DNA of 64,000 bases from Variovorax paradoxus (GTDB taxonomy: Bacteria; Pseudomonadota; Gammaproteobacteria; Burkholderiales; Burkholderiaceae_C): NCBI RefSeq assembly GCF_009498455.1, contig NZ_CP045644.1, forward strand, positions 1,829,001 through 1,893,000, read 5' to 3'. Of the stretch, positions 27,972 through 36,943 are shown in pieces. How positions within the stretch are numbered: position 1 is the stretch's first letter; each line of letters begins with the position of its first letter. Below the pieces are notes generated by a model, which saw nothing but the letters and a program-made list of their open reading frames with translations, had not been told where the DNA came from and did no database searches. The translations under genes were made by a program, and so were the position numbers.

Positions 27972-28487
27972 ATGGCGACCAAAAGACAGAGCGTGCAGAA
28001 GCGGCTTCAAAAAGTGCGCCCGCCGCGCGTGCAACTCACGTACGACGTGGAACTCGGTGACGCCATCGAGAAAAAGGAATTGCCTTTCGTCGTCGGCGTG
28101 ATCGCCGACCTGGCGGGCCAGTCCGAGGTGGAGCAGCCCAAGCTCAAGGACCGCAAGTTCGTCAGCATCGACCGCGACAACATGGACGACGTCATGAAGG
28201 GCGTGGCCCCGCGTGCCGCCTTCCAGGTGCCGAACAAGCTCGACGGGCGCGGCGGCAGCTTCGGCGTCGACCTCACCTTCAACTCGATGGACGCCTTCTC
28301 GCCCGAAGCCGTCGTCGACCAGATCGAGCCGCTCAAGCGCCTGCTCGACGCGCGCACCAAGCTGGCCGACCTGCGCAACAAGATGGCCGGCAACAGCAAG
28401 CTCGAAGACCTGCTGGCCGACGTGCTGAACAACACCGAGCAACTCCAGCGCCTGGGACAGGGCGTCGGCAAGAAGGACGAAAGCTGA
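27972..28487 (+). CDS. tssB: T6SS contractile sheath small subunit TssB (VipA)
   Basis: A 171-residue small sheath subunit. Family features are visible: V-Q-L-T-Y-D-V-E-L-G near residue 30, L-P-F-V-V-G-V-I-A-D-L, and the C-terminal L-A-D-L-R-N-K-M region that wraps with TssC. It ends two bases before tssC, so the two sheath proteins are produced together. The upstream GAAGG lies about 14 bases from the ATG, a rather long spacing. Confidence 0.97.
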   Translation: MATKRQSVQKRLQKVRPPRVQLTYDVELGDAIEKKELPFVVGVIADLAGQSEVEQPKLKDRKFVSIDRDNMDDVMKGVAPRAAFQVPNKLDGRGGSFGVDLTFNSMDAFSPEAVVDQIEPLKRLLDARTKLADLRNKMAGNSKLEDLLADVLNNTEQLQRLGQGVGKKDES

Positions 28488-28489
28488 AC

Positions 28490-29980
28490 ATGACCGCGCA
28501 AGCACTATCGGCATCGAGCGGTGCCGCTTCGTCTGAGGCCTCCGTCGACCTGCTCGACCAGATCGTCGAGAAGAGCAAGGTCGCCAAGTCCGACGTGGAA
28601 CACACGCGCACCAAGGACCTGATCGGCGAACTCGTCAGCCAGGTCCTCGAAGGCTCGGTGATCGTCTCGGACAACGTGTCGGCCATGATCGACGCCCGCG
28701 TGGCCGACCTCGACGCGCTCATCTCCGCGCAGCTCAGCGCCGTGATGCACGCGCCCGAGTTCCAGAAGCTCGAGAGCACCTGGCGCGGCCTGGAGTACCT
28801 GGTCAAGGAAACGCCGACCGGCACGATGCTCAAGATCAAGGTCATCAACGCCACCAAGCGCGACCTGATCCGCGACTTCAAGGCCGCCGTCGAGTTCGAC
28901 CAGAGCGCGATGTTCAAGAAGGTCTACGAAGAAGAGTTCGGCACCTTCGGCGGTGCGCCGTTCGGCGCGCTGGTGGGCGACTTCGACGTCACGCGCCAGC
29001 CCGAAGACATGTACTTCCTGGACCAGATGGCGCACGTGGCGGCTGCCGCCCACGCGCCCTTCATCGGCGCCGCCTCGCCCGAGCTGCTGGGCCTGGAGAG
29101 CTTCTCCGACCTGGGCAAGCCGCGCGACATGGCCAAGGTGTTCGACACCGTCGAATACGCCAAGTGGAAGTCGTTCCGCGATTCGGAAGACTCGCGCTAC
29201 GTCGGCCTCACGCTGCCGCGCTTCCTCGGCCGACTGCCCTACCACCCGCGTGACGGCACAGTCGTCGACAGCTTCAACTTCGTCGAAGACGTCGACGGCA
29301 CCGACCACGCCAAGTATCTCTGGTGCAACGCCGCCTGGGCCTTCGCCACGCGCCTGACGGCCGCGTTCGACGACTTCGGCTGGTGCGCGGCCATCCGCGG
29401 TGTCGAAGGCGGCGGCCTGGTCGAAGACCTGCCCACGCACACCTTCAAGACCGACGAAGGCGAGATCGCGCTCAAGTGCCCGACCGAAATCGCCATCACC
29501 GACCGGCGCGAAAAAGAGCTCAGCGACCTGGGCTTCATTCCGCTCGTGCACTGCAAGAACTCCGACTACGCGGCGTTCTTCGGCGCGCAGTCGCTGCAGA
29601 AGGCCAAGAAGTACAACACCGACAGCGCCAACGCCAATGCCGTGCTGTCGGCGCAGCTGCAGTACATCTTCTCGGTGTCGCGGATCGCGCACTACCTCAA
29701 GGCCATGATGCGCGACAAGATCGGCAGCTTTGCCTCGGCGCACAACGTCGAACAGTTCCTGAACCGCTGGATCGCGCAGTACGTGCTGCTCGACGACAAC
29801 GCGACGCAGGAACAGAAAGCCCAATTCCCGCTGCGCGAAGCCGCCATCCAGGTCGGCGAAGTGCCCGGGCGGCCCGGCGTGTACCGCGCGGTCGCGTTCC
29901 TGCGCCCGCATTTCCAGCTGGATGAACTGTCTATTTCACTGCGCTTGGTCGCCGATCTGCCGAAGTCAGTGAATAAGTAA
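28490..29980 (+). CDS. tssC: T6SS contractile sheath large subunit TssC (VipB)
   Basis: A 496-residue large sheath subunit. Hallmarks include W-R-G-L-E-Y-L-V near residue 100, the G-D-F-D-V-T-R segment, R-F-L-G-R-L-P-Y and the C-terminal L-R-P-H-F-Q-L-D-E-L. With TssB it forms the sheath whose contraction drives Hcp, VgrG and PAAR out of the cell; TssH later recycles it. Length and order are normal. A possible weak hairpin follows before hcp. Confidence 0.98.
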   Translation: MTAQALSASSGAASSEASVDLLDQIVEKSKVAKSDVEHTRTKDLIGELVSQVLEGSVIVSDNVSAMIDARVADLDALISAQLSAVMHAPEFQKLESTWRGLEYLVKETPTGTMLKIKVINATKRDLIRDFKAAVEFDQSAMFKKVYEEEFGTFGGAPFGALVGDFDVTRQPEDMYFLDQMAHVAAAAHAPFIGAASPELLGLESFSDLGKPRDMAKVFDTVEYAKWKSFRDSEDSRYVGLTLPRFLGRLPYHPRDGTVVDSFNFVEDVDGTDHAKYLWCNAAWAFATRLTAAFDDFGWCAAIRGVEGGGLVEDLPTHTFKTDEGEIALKCPTEIAITDRREKELSDLGFIPLVHCKNSDYAAFFGAQSLQKAKKYNTDSANANAVLSAQLQYIFSVSRIAHYLKAMMRDKIGSFASAHNVEQFLNRWIAQYVLLDDNATQEQKAQFPLREAAIQVGEVPGRPGVYRAVAFLRPHFQLDELSISLRLVADLPKSVNK

Positions 29981-29996
29981 GGAGGCAGATCGGGGC

Positions 29997-30016
29997 GCAC
30001 GGCCTGAAGGCTGTGC
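29997..30016 (+). promoter_or_regulatory. hairpin between tssC and hcp
   Basis: GCACGGCC and GGCTGTGC pair around a TGAA tetraloop with one G-T wobble; only two T residues follow. It may slow read-through or protect the hcp message, which would help set hcp level apart from tssBC. It lies about 45 bases upstream of the hcp start. Confidence 0.4.
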
Positions 30017-30061
30017 TTCAACACGTTAACTGTCAGTAATCAATCAAGAAGGGGAAGAAAC

Positions 30062-30574
30062 ATGAAAGATATCTACGTCAAATTCGGCAGCCCGGCCATC
30101 AACGGCGAGTCGCAGGACAAGGACCACAAGGACTGGATCGAAGTCAGCTCGTGGCAGCACAGCATCGTGCAACCGCGCTCGGCCACCGCGTCGACCGCCG
30201 GCGGCCACACCGCCGAGCGTTGCGAGCACGGCGAGATGGTCTTCACGAAGGACATGGACGTCGTCAGCCCGCTGCTGTACCAGCACGCGTCGGGCGGCAC
30301 CACCTTCGACGAAGTCACGGTGCAGTTCTACCGTGCCGACGGCGAAGGCAAGCGCGTGCAGTACATGGAGATCAAGCTCAAGTACGTGCTGATCGCCAGC
30401 GTGAACCCGAAGGTCGTGAGCACCGACGTGGCCAGCGTGCCGAGCGAGACCTTCTCGCTGAAGTACGCCGCCGTGCAGTGGAAGTACACGCAGCAGAAGA
30501 TCGGCGGCAACCAGGGCGGCAACTCGCAAGGCGCCTGGAGCCTCACGAAGAACGACAAGACCTACTCGGTCTGA
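30062..30574 (+). CDS. hcp: T6SS tube protein Hcp (TssD)
   Basis: A 170-residue Hcp that forms the inner tube expelled at firing. The N-terminus D-I-Y-V-K-F-G-S-P-A-I-N-G-E-S-Q, the W-I-E-V-S-S-W-Q-H-S-I motif and the C-terminal T-Y-S-V are typical. A purine-rich GAAGGGGAAGAA ribosome site precedes it. It is followed by a strong terminator, so most transcripts through tssBC-hcp should end here and hcp can be made in excess over the baseplate genes downstream. Confidence 0.98.
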   Translation: MKDIYVKFGSPAINGESQDKDHKDWIEVSSWQHSIVQPRSATASTAGGHTAERCEHGEMVFTKDMDVVSPLLYQHASGGTTFDEVTVQFYRADGEGKRVQYMEIKLKYVLIASVNPKVVSTDVASVPSETFSLKYAAVQWKYTQQKIGGNQGGNSQGAWSLTKNDKTYSV

Positions 30575-30593
30575 CGTAAGTCGGGCAACGTGG

Positions 30594-30621
30594 ACCGCGG
30601 CGCAGGCCGCGGTTTCTTTTT
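30594..30621 (+). terminator. intrinsic terminator after hcp
   Basis: ACCGCGGC and GCCGCGGT make a perfect 8-base GC-rich stem around a GCAG loop, followed by TTCTTTTT. This is a strong intrinsic terminator inside the T6SS operon, between hcp and tssE. Downstream genes need read-through or a promoter in the short stretch that follows. Confidence 0.85.
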
Positions 30622-30685
30622 GGCACCGCGCCCTGCGCGGCGCCTTGCGTGCCCGCTGTTTGACGCGAGAGACAGGGAGTGACCC

Positions 30686-31177
30686 ATGACAGGATTCGAA
30701 CCGGGCCTGCTCGACAAGCTGTTCGATGACGACTGGCGCGGTCCGGCTTCGCCGGTGCTGCGCCATTTGTCGCTTGACGAGGTCAAGAACGTGGTCGCAC
30801 GCGACCTTGAGTCCCTGCTCAACACGCGCATGGTCTTCGACGACGCCAAGCTCGAGGCCTACCCCGAGTGCCGGCGTTCCGTCATGACCTACGGCCTGAG
30901 CGATTTCTCGGGCCTGAGCCTCGCGAGCCACTACGACCGTTCGTTCATCTGCCGCTCGCTGGAGCAGGCCATTGCCCGCCACGAGTCGCGCCTGCGCGAT
31001 GTCTCGGTGTCGCTCGAGGTCGACGGCCAGGCCAGCACCCACATGCTTTATTTCGGAATCACCGCCCTGCTCGTGCTGCCCGAGCTGTCCGAGCCGGTGA
31101 ATTTCGACGCCATGCTGCAGCCCACGACGCTGCAGTACTCCATCACCCGCGGCACCGGCAAGAGCCGGTACGCCTAG
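30686..31177 (+). CDS. tssE: T6SS baseplate protein TssE (gp25-like)
   Basis: A 163-residue gp25-like baseplate wedge protein. Family landmarks are the L-L-D-K-L-F-D-D opening, D-L-E-S-L-L-N-T-R (the conserved E-x-L-L-N-T-R), Y-G-L-S-D-F-S and the C-terminal E-P-V-N-F-D-A. It starts sheath polymerisation together with TssF-TssG. A GAGACAGGGAGTG ribosome site precedes the ATG. It begins a baseplate block tssE-tssF-tssG followed by tssH. Confidence 0.95.
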   Translation: MTGFEPGLLDKLFDDDWRGPASPVLRHLSLDEVKNVVARDLESLLNTRMVFDDAKLEAYPECRRSVMTYGLSDFSGLSLASHYDRSFICRSLEQAIARHESRLRDVSVSLEVDGQASTHMLYFGITALLVLPELSEPVNFDAMLQPTTLQYSITRGTGKSRYA

Positions 31178-31206
31178 CGCCGCGATCCGCGCCCACGACC
31201 CACACC

Positions 31207-33057
31207 ATGGACGAGTTGCTGCCCTTCTACGAACGCGAGCTGGCCTTCCTGCGCGGCTACTCGCAGGAGTTCGCCAAGGGCTACCCGAAGATCGCGGCGC
31301 GCCTGGCCATCTCGGCCGACGCGAGCGAAGACCCGCACGTCGAACGCATGATCCAGTCGTTCGCGCTGCTCACGGCCCGCATCAGCAAGAAGCTCGACGA
31401 CGACTACCCCGAGCTCACCGAAGCGCTGCTCGAGGTGATGTACCCGCACTACCTGCGGCCCTTTCCGTCGTGCTCCATTGCGCAGTTCGATGCCGGCGGC
31501 GCGGCGCTCGCCAAGCTCAGCAAGCCCATCACCATCGCGCGCGGCACCGAGCTCACCTCGCAGCCGGTGCGCGGCGGCGCCTGCCGTTTTCGCAGCGTGT
31601 ACGACGTCACGCTGGCGGCAGTGCAGGTGTCGAACGTGGTCTACCACTCGGTGGTCAACGCGCCCGCGCAGGCCTCGCTGCCGCGCAACGCCACGGGCTG
31701 CCTGTCGGTCACGCTCGAGGCCACCGGCGAGCAGAAGTCGCTCGGCACCCTGGCACTCACGCTGGCGCGCCTGCGCACCTTCATCGACGCCGAGCCCTCG
31801 CTGGCCACGGCGCTGGCCGATGCCATCTTTTTGAAGACGGCCGCAGTCTTCGTCGAGCCCGAGCGCAGCGGCAAGTGGACGCTGGTGCAGGGCGAGGCGC
31901 TGCATCCCGTCGGCTTCGACGAGGCCGATGCGCTCATCGAACTGCCGGCGCGCTCGCACCCGGCCTACCGCCTGCTCAGCGAATACTTCGCGTTCCCCGA
32001 GAAGTTCAACTTCGTCGACATCGACCTGGCGAACGCGCTGCGCCACATCGGCTCCTGCCGCTCGATCACGCTGCACCTGGTGATGACCGACGTGCGCGCC
32101 GACTCGCCCACGGCGCGGCTGCTCGAAGGCGTGTCGAGCCGCAACCTGCGGCTGGGCTGCACGCCCGTCATCAACCTCTTCAAGCAGCGCAGCGACCCCA
32201 TTCGTGTCACGCACGCCGCCGCCGCGTACCCGGTGGTGGCCGATGCGCGCCGCGCCTTCGGTTTCGAGGTCTACAGCATCGACGCGGTCAAGCTCGTGAA
32301 GCAGACCGCCGAGGGCGACGCCTACATCGAGTTCCGGCCCTTCTACTCGCTGCACCACGGCGAGCACCCGAAGGAGGCCGAGCACCACTGGTTTGCGCGG
32401 CGCAACGAACTCGTGGCGCAGCGCAGCCCGGGCTACGAGACCGAGCTCTCGATCGTCGACATCGACTTCCAGCCCTCGCTGCCGCAGACCGAAACGCTGA
32501 GCATCGACCTCACCTGCACCAACCGCGACCTGCCGCATTCGCTGGCCTTCGGCCTGCCCGGCGGCGACCTGTTCATTGAAGGCAACTCGGTGGCGCGCTC
32601 GATCCGCATGCTGCGCCGCCCGACGCAGACGCTGCGCATGCCGCGCGGCAAGGGCGTGCAGTGGCGGCTGGTGTCGCACCTGTCGCTCAACCATTTGTCG
32701 TTGGCCACCAGCGGGCTGCCGGCGTTGAAGGAAATGCTGCGGCTGTATGACCTGGGCCGCTCGGCCGTGTCGGCGCGGCAGATCGAGGCCATCACCGCGA
32801 TCGAGCAGCAGGCCACCACGCAGTGGTTGCCCGGCAAGCCCTTCGCGACCTTCGTGCGCGGCATCGAGCTCAGGCTCACGGTCGACGAGACCGGCTTCGT
32901 GGGCAGCAGCCTGCAGGCCTTCGCCCGCGTGATGGACCATTTCTTCGGTCTCTATGTGCACCTGAACAGCTTCACCCAACTGGTGATCGTTTCGGCGCGC
33001 GACAAGGAGGAGCTGGTGCGATGCAAGCCCCGCAGCGGCGAATCGATCCTCCTGTAG
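31207..33057 (+). CDS. tssF: T6SS baseplate protein TssF
   Basis: A 616-residue TssF. The N-terminus begins M-D-E-L-L-P-F-Y-E-R-E-L-A-F-L-R, followed by P-H-V-E-R-M-I-Q-S-F-A and L-T-E-A-L-L-E-V-M-Y-P-H-Y-L-R-P, as in all TssF proteins. Two TssF and one TssG form a baseplate wedge together with TssE and TssK. The start at 31207 is set by this conserved N-terminus; the longer upstream frame overlaps tssE in another phase. The gene overlaps tssG by 37 bases. Confidence 0.97.
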   Translation: MDELLPFYERELAFLRGYSQEFAKGYPKIAARLAISADASEDPHVERMIQSFALLTARISKKLDDDYPELTEALLEVMYPHYLRPFPSCSIAQFDAGGAALAKLSKPITIARGTELTSQPVRGGACRFRSVYDVTLAAVQVSNVVYHSVVNAPAQASLPRNATGCLSVTLEATGEQKSLGTLALTLARLRTFIDAEPSLATALADAIFLKTAAVFVEPERSGKWTLVQGEALHPVGFDEADALIELPARSHPAYRLLSEYFAFPEKFNFVDIDLANALRHIGSCRSITLHLVMTDVRADSPTARLLEGVSSRNLRLGCTPVINLFKQRSDPIRVTHAAAAYPVVADARRAFGFEVYSIDAVKLVKQTAEGDAYIEFRPFYSLHHGEHPKEAEHHWFARRNELVAQRSPGYETELSIVDIDFQPSLPQTETLSIDLTCTNRDLPHSLAFGLPGGDLFIEGNSVARSIRMLRRPTQTLRMPRGKGVQWRLVSHLSLNHLSLATSGLPALKEMLRLYDLGRSAVSARQIEAITAIEQQATTQWLPGKPFATFVRGIELRLTVDETGFVGSSLQAFARVMDHFFGLYVHLNSFTQLVIVSARDKEELVRCKPRSGESILL

Positions 33058-34142
33058 CCGAAAGGCTGCTGCGCGAACCCTACCGCTTCGAGTTTTTCCA
33101 GGCGGTGCGGTTGATCGAGCTCATGCTGCTCAAGCGGCAGGAGCGCGATGTGCACCAGCGCCTGGTGCCCGGCGAGCGCATGGTGCCGCGCTGGGTGCGC
33201 TTTCGCAGCTCCACGAGCCTGAACTTTCCGCCCAGCGAGATCGAGGCGCTGGCGGTGCGCGACGCCGTGGGCGAGCTGATGTCGGGTGCGCAGCTGTGCG
33301 AGCCGCCACTGCCGCATGAGGACGAGCACGGCCTGAGCCGCATCGAACTCACGCCCGCGTCGTTCGGCATGCTGGGTGTGTCGGGCGCCTTGCCCATCGT
33401 CTACACCGAGATGCTGATGCGCCGCGAGCAGCATCTGCGCGACAGCTCGGCGCGCGCCTTTCTCGACGTGTTCAGCAACCGCGCCGCCGCGCTCTTCTAT
33501 GCGGCCTGGCGCAAGTACCGCCTGCCGCTGCACTACGAGCACGAGCGCAGCCGCGCCTACCTGCCGGTGCTGCTGTCGATGGCCGGGCTGGAGCACACGG
33601 CCCAGCGCGATCCGCTGACCGACGGCACGGGCACCGTGTTCGACGAGACCGTGGCCGGCTATGCGGCTGCCGTGCGCCACCGGCCGATGTCGGCGGCGTA
33701 CCTGCAGCGCGTGCTGTCCGATTACTTTCGCAGCCACATCCGCATCGAGCAGTTCCTCGGCAAGTGGTACGACATGCCTGTGCAGCAGCGTTCCAAGCTG
33801 GGCGAAGGCAACGTGAGCCTGGGCCAGAACGCGATGGCGGGCGAACGCATCTGGCAGCGCGACCTGCGCATCCGCCTGTGGATCGGCCCGCTCAAGCGCA
33901 GCGCGCTGCGCGAGTTCTTTCCGGGCCGCGCACATGCGAAGGCGCTCGAAAAAATGCTGGCACTGCTCGCCGGCGTGACCTGCGAATACGAAGTGCGCCT
34001 GATCCTGGCGCGCGAAGAAGTGGCCGCCGTGCAGCTCAGCGACAGCGGCGGCAGCCACCTCGGCTGGGACAGCTTCATCACCACCTGCGACGCCGAGAGC
34101 GACCGCAGCGACACGCAGTACGAGCTTCAGCCCCTGCAGTGA
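33021..34142 (+). CDS. tssG: T6SS baseplate protein TssG
   Basis: A 373-residue TssG baseplate protein. It opens with L-R-E-P-Y-R-F-E-F-F-Q-A-V-R-L, then R-F-R-S-S-T-S-L-N-F-P-P-S-E-I and F-G-M-L-G-V-S-G-A-L-P, the classic landmarks. The start at 33021 lies inside the end of tssF and is preceded by a perfect AAGGAGG ten bases upstream, which decides it over the earlier start. It precedes tssH by about 40 bases. Confidence 0.96.
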   Translation: MQAPQRRIDPPVAERLLREPYRFEFFQAVRLIELMLLKRQERDVHQRLVPGERMVPRWVRFRSSTSLNFPPSEIEALAVRDAVGELMSGAQLCEPPLPHEDEHGLSRIELTPASFGMLGVSGALPIVYTEMLMRREQHLRDSSARAFLDVFSNRAAALFYAAWRKYRLPLHYEHERSRAYLPVLLSMAGLEHTAQRDPLTDGTGTVFDETVAGYAAAVRHRPMSAAYLQRVLSDYFRSHIRIEQFLGKWYDMPVQQRSKLGEGNVSLGQNAMAGERIWQRDLRIRLWIGPLKRSALREFFPGRAHAKALEKMLALLAGVTCEYEVRLILAREEVAAVQLSDSGGSHLGWDSFITTCDAESDRSDTQYELQPLQ

Positions 34143-34182
34143 CCTTTCAACGAACACGACCGACAGAAGAACACCACCGCTC

Positions 34183-36906
34183 ATGAGCACCTCGCTGAAG
34201 ACACTGATCACCAAGCTCAACGCCAGCGCCCGCATGGCCACGCAGCGCGCCGCCAACCTGTGCCTGGCCCACGGCCACTACGAGGTCGACCTGGAGCACC
34301 TGTTCCTGGCGCTGCTCGAGCAGACCGACAACGACCTCGCGCGCGTGCTGCACGCCAACCGCATCAGCGCCAGCGCGATCCAGTCCGACCTGGAGCGCGA
34401 GATCCAGACCTTCAAGAACGGCAACACGCGCACGCCGGTGTTCTCGCAGCACCTGCAGCAGCTGTTCCAGCAGGCATGGCTGCTGGCCTCGCTCGATGCG
34501 CACGCGGCGCAGATCCGCTCGGGCCACCTGCTGCTCGCGCTGCTCACGCAGCCCGACTTGGCACAACTCGCGCAGCGCGGCTCGCCGCTGTTCGCCAAGA
34601 TCCGCCTCGAAGACCTGAAACACGACTTCGACAAGCTCACCGACGGGTCGAGCGAAGCGGCGGAAGCCGGCGCCTCGGGCGTGGCCGCCGAAGGCGACGC
34701 ACAGCAAGCGCCGGCCGACCCGCTGGCCGCGGGCGTGCCCGGCAAGACGCCCGCGCTCGACCAGTTCACCACCAACCTCACGCAGCGCGCGCGCGACGGC
34801 GCGCTCGACCCCGTCATCGGCCGCGACACCGAGATCCGCCAGGTCATCGACATCCTGATGCGCCGTCGCCAGAACAACCCCATCCTCACGGGCGAGGCCG
34901 GCGTCGGCAAGACGGCGGTGGTCGAAGGGCTGGCGCTGCGCATCGCCGCGCAGGACGTGCCCGAGTCGCTGCGCGCCGTGGCGCTGCACACGCTCGACAT
35001 GGGCCTCTTGCAGGCCGGCGCGAGCGTGAAGGGCGAGTTCGAAAACCGCCTGAAGAACGTGATCGCCGAAGTGAAGAAGAGCCCGCACCCGATCGTGCTG
35101 TTCATCGACGAGGCCCACACCATGATCGGCGCGGGCGGCCAGGCCGGGCAGAGCGACGCGGCCAACCTGCTCAAGCCCGCGCTGGCACGCGGCGAACTGC
35201 GCACCATCGCCGCCACCACCTGGGGCGAGTACAAGAAATACTTCGAGAAGGACGCGGCGCTCGCGAGGCGCTTCCAGGTCGTGAAGGTCGAAGAGCCCAG
35301 CGAGACGCTGGCCGCCGCGATGCTGCGCGGCATGGTGCCGTTGATGGAGAAGCACTTCAACATCCGCGTGCTCGACGAAGCCATCACCGAGGCCGTGCGC
35401 CTGTCGCACCGCTACATCAGCGGGCGGCAACTGCCCGACAAGGCGGTGAGCGTGCTCGACACCGCGTGCGCCAAAGTGGCGCTGGGGCAGAGCGCGACGC
35501 CGGCGCTGATCGAGGAAGCGAACCGCGGCCTCGAACGCATCGAGGCCGAGAGCGCCGCACTGGTGCGCGACACCGCGGCCGGCGGGCGCCATGAGGCGCG
35601 CCTCGCCGAGCTGGCAGAGCAGAAGGCTGAACTGCAGGTCGAACTCGCCGCGAGCCAGCAACGCCTGGCCGAAGAGAACGCGCTGGTCGAACGCATCCGC
35701 GCACTGCGTGCACAACGCGACGAATCGGCCGCGCAGCCTGAGGCCGCACCCGCAGTGGCAGAGAAGGCACCGGCCCGCGCCGCCAGCCGCAAGAAAGCCG
35801 CAGCCGCCGCAGACCCCGCGCGCGACCAGCTCGATGCCCTGCTCGCCGAACTGCACGCACTGCAAGGCACCACGCCAATGGTGCCGCTGCAAGTCGACGG
35901 CCACGTCGTCGCCGAGATCGTCTCCGCCTGGACCGGCGTGCCGCTCGGCCGCATGGTCAAGGACGAGATCAAGACCGTGCGCGCCCTCGATACGTTGCTC
36001 GCCGAGCGCGTCATCGGCCAGGACCACGCGCTCGCCGCCGTGGCCCAGCGCGTGCGCACCGCGAGCGCGCGCCTGGAAGACCCCAACAAGCCACGCGGCG
36101 TGTTCATGTTCGTCGGCCCCTCGGGCGTCGGCAAGACCGAGACCGCGCTCGCGCTGGCCGACATCCTCTACGGCGGCGAGAAGAAGCTCATCACCATCAA
36201 CATGAGCGAGTACCAGGAGGCGCACAGCGTGTCGGGCCTGAAGGGTTCGCCGCCCGGCTACGTGGGCTATGGCGAAGGCGGCGTGCTCACCGAGGCCGTG
36301 CGTCGCCAGCCCTACAGCGTGGTGCTGCTCGACGAGGTCGAGAAGGCGCACCCCGACGTGCTCGAGATGTTCTTCCAGGTGTTCGACAAGGGCATGATGG
36401 ACGACGCCGAGGGCCGCGAGATCGACTTCCGCAACACGCTGATCATCCTCACGTCGAACATCGGTTCGTCGCAGATCATGCAGGCCTGCCTCAACAAGGC
36501 CGATGAAGAACGCCCCGCGCCCGACGCGCTGGCCGACGCGCTGCGCCCCGTGCTCATGAAGGTCTTCAAGCCGGCCTTTCTGGGGCGCATGAAGGTGGCG
36601 CCGTTCTATCCGATCACCGATGCGGTGCTGGAGCAGATCATCGCGCTCAAGCTCGGGCGCATCCGCGACCGCATCGCGACCAACCACAAGGCCGTGTTCG
36701 AGTGGGACGACGCGCTGGTCGAGGCCGTGCTCGCGCGCTGCACCGAGGTCGACTCGGGTGCACGCAACGTCGACCACATCCTCAACGGCACCCTGCTACC
36801 CGAGATTGCCGAGGCCGTGCTCACGCGCATGGCTGACGAGACGCCGCTCGCGAAGATCAAGGCCAGCTGCGGCAAAGGCGGCGAGTTCCGCTACCGGATC
36901 ACCTAG
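34183..36906 (+). CDS. tssH: T6SS sheath-recycling ATPase TssH (ClpV)
   Basis: A 907-residue ClpV-type AAA+ ATPase that disassembles the contracted sheath. It has an N-terminal Clp repeat domain (about 10-150), a first AAA+ module with Walker A G-E-A-G-V-G-K-T (about 237-244), a middle coiled-coil domain (about 415-540) with an unusual alanine/proline/lysine insertion (about 515-545), and a second AAA+ module with G-P-S-G-V-G-K-T (about 645-652). The T6SS setting separates it from ClpB. It is the last core gene before the vgrG cargo module. Confidence 0.97.
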   Translation: MSTSLKTLITKLNASARMATQRAANLCLAHGHYEVDLEHLFLALLEQTDNDLARVLHANRISASAIQSDLEREIQTFKNGNTRTPVFSQHLQQLFQQAWLLASLDAHAAQIRSGHLLLALLTQPDLAQLAQRGSPLFAKIRLEDLKHDFDKLTDGSSEAAEAGASGVAAEGDAQQAPADPLAAGVPGKTPALDQFTTNLTQRARDGALDPVIGRDTEIRQVIDILMRRRQNNPILTGEAGVGKTAVVEGLALRIAAQDVPESLRAVALHTLDMGLLQAGASVKGEFENRLKNVIAEVKKSPHPIVLFIDEAHTMIGAGGQAGQSDAANLLKPALARGELRTIAATTWGEYKKYFEKDAALARRFQVVKVEEPSETLAAAMLRGMVPLMEKHFNIRVLDEAITEAVRLSHRYISGRQLPDKAVSVLDTACAKVALGQSATPALIEEANRGLERIEAESAALVRDTAAGGRHEARLAELAEQKAELQVELAASQQRLAEENALVERIRALRAQRDESAAQPEAAPAVAEKAPARAASRKKAAAAADPARDQLDALLAELHALQGTTPMVPLQVDGHVVAEIVSAWTGVPLGRMVKDEIKTVRALDTLLAERVIGQDHALAAVAQRVRTASARLEDPNKPRGVFMFVGPSGVGKTETALALADILYGGEKKLITINMSEYQEAHSVSGLKGSPPGYVGYGEGGVLTEAVRRQPYSVVLLDEVEKAHPDVLEMFFQVFDKGMMDDAEGREIDFRNTLIILTSNIGSSQIMQACLNKADEERPAPDALADALRPVLMKVFKPAFLGRMKVAPFYPITDAVLEQIIALKLGRIRDRIATNHKAVFEWDDALVEAVLARCTEVDSGARNVDHILNGTLLPEIAEAVLTRMADETPLAKIKASCGKGGEFRYRIT

Positions 36907-36943
36907 GCGCAGCACGGCGCGTGCCCACGGGAGAACCATAACA

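Noticed and set aside
34147..36777. An 876-residue open frame on the minus strand opposite tssH
   Set aside because: Antisense shadow of clpV with repetitive R/H/A/G/V composition and no domain.
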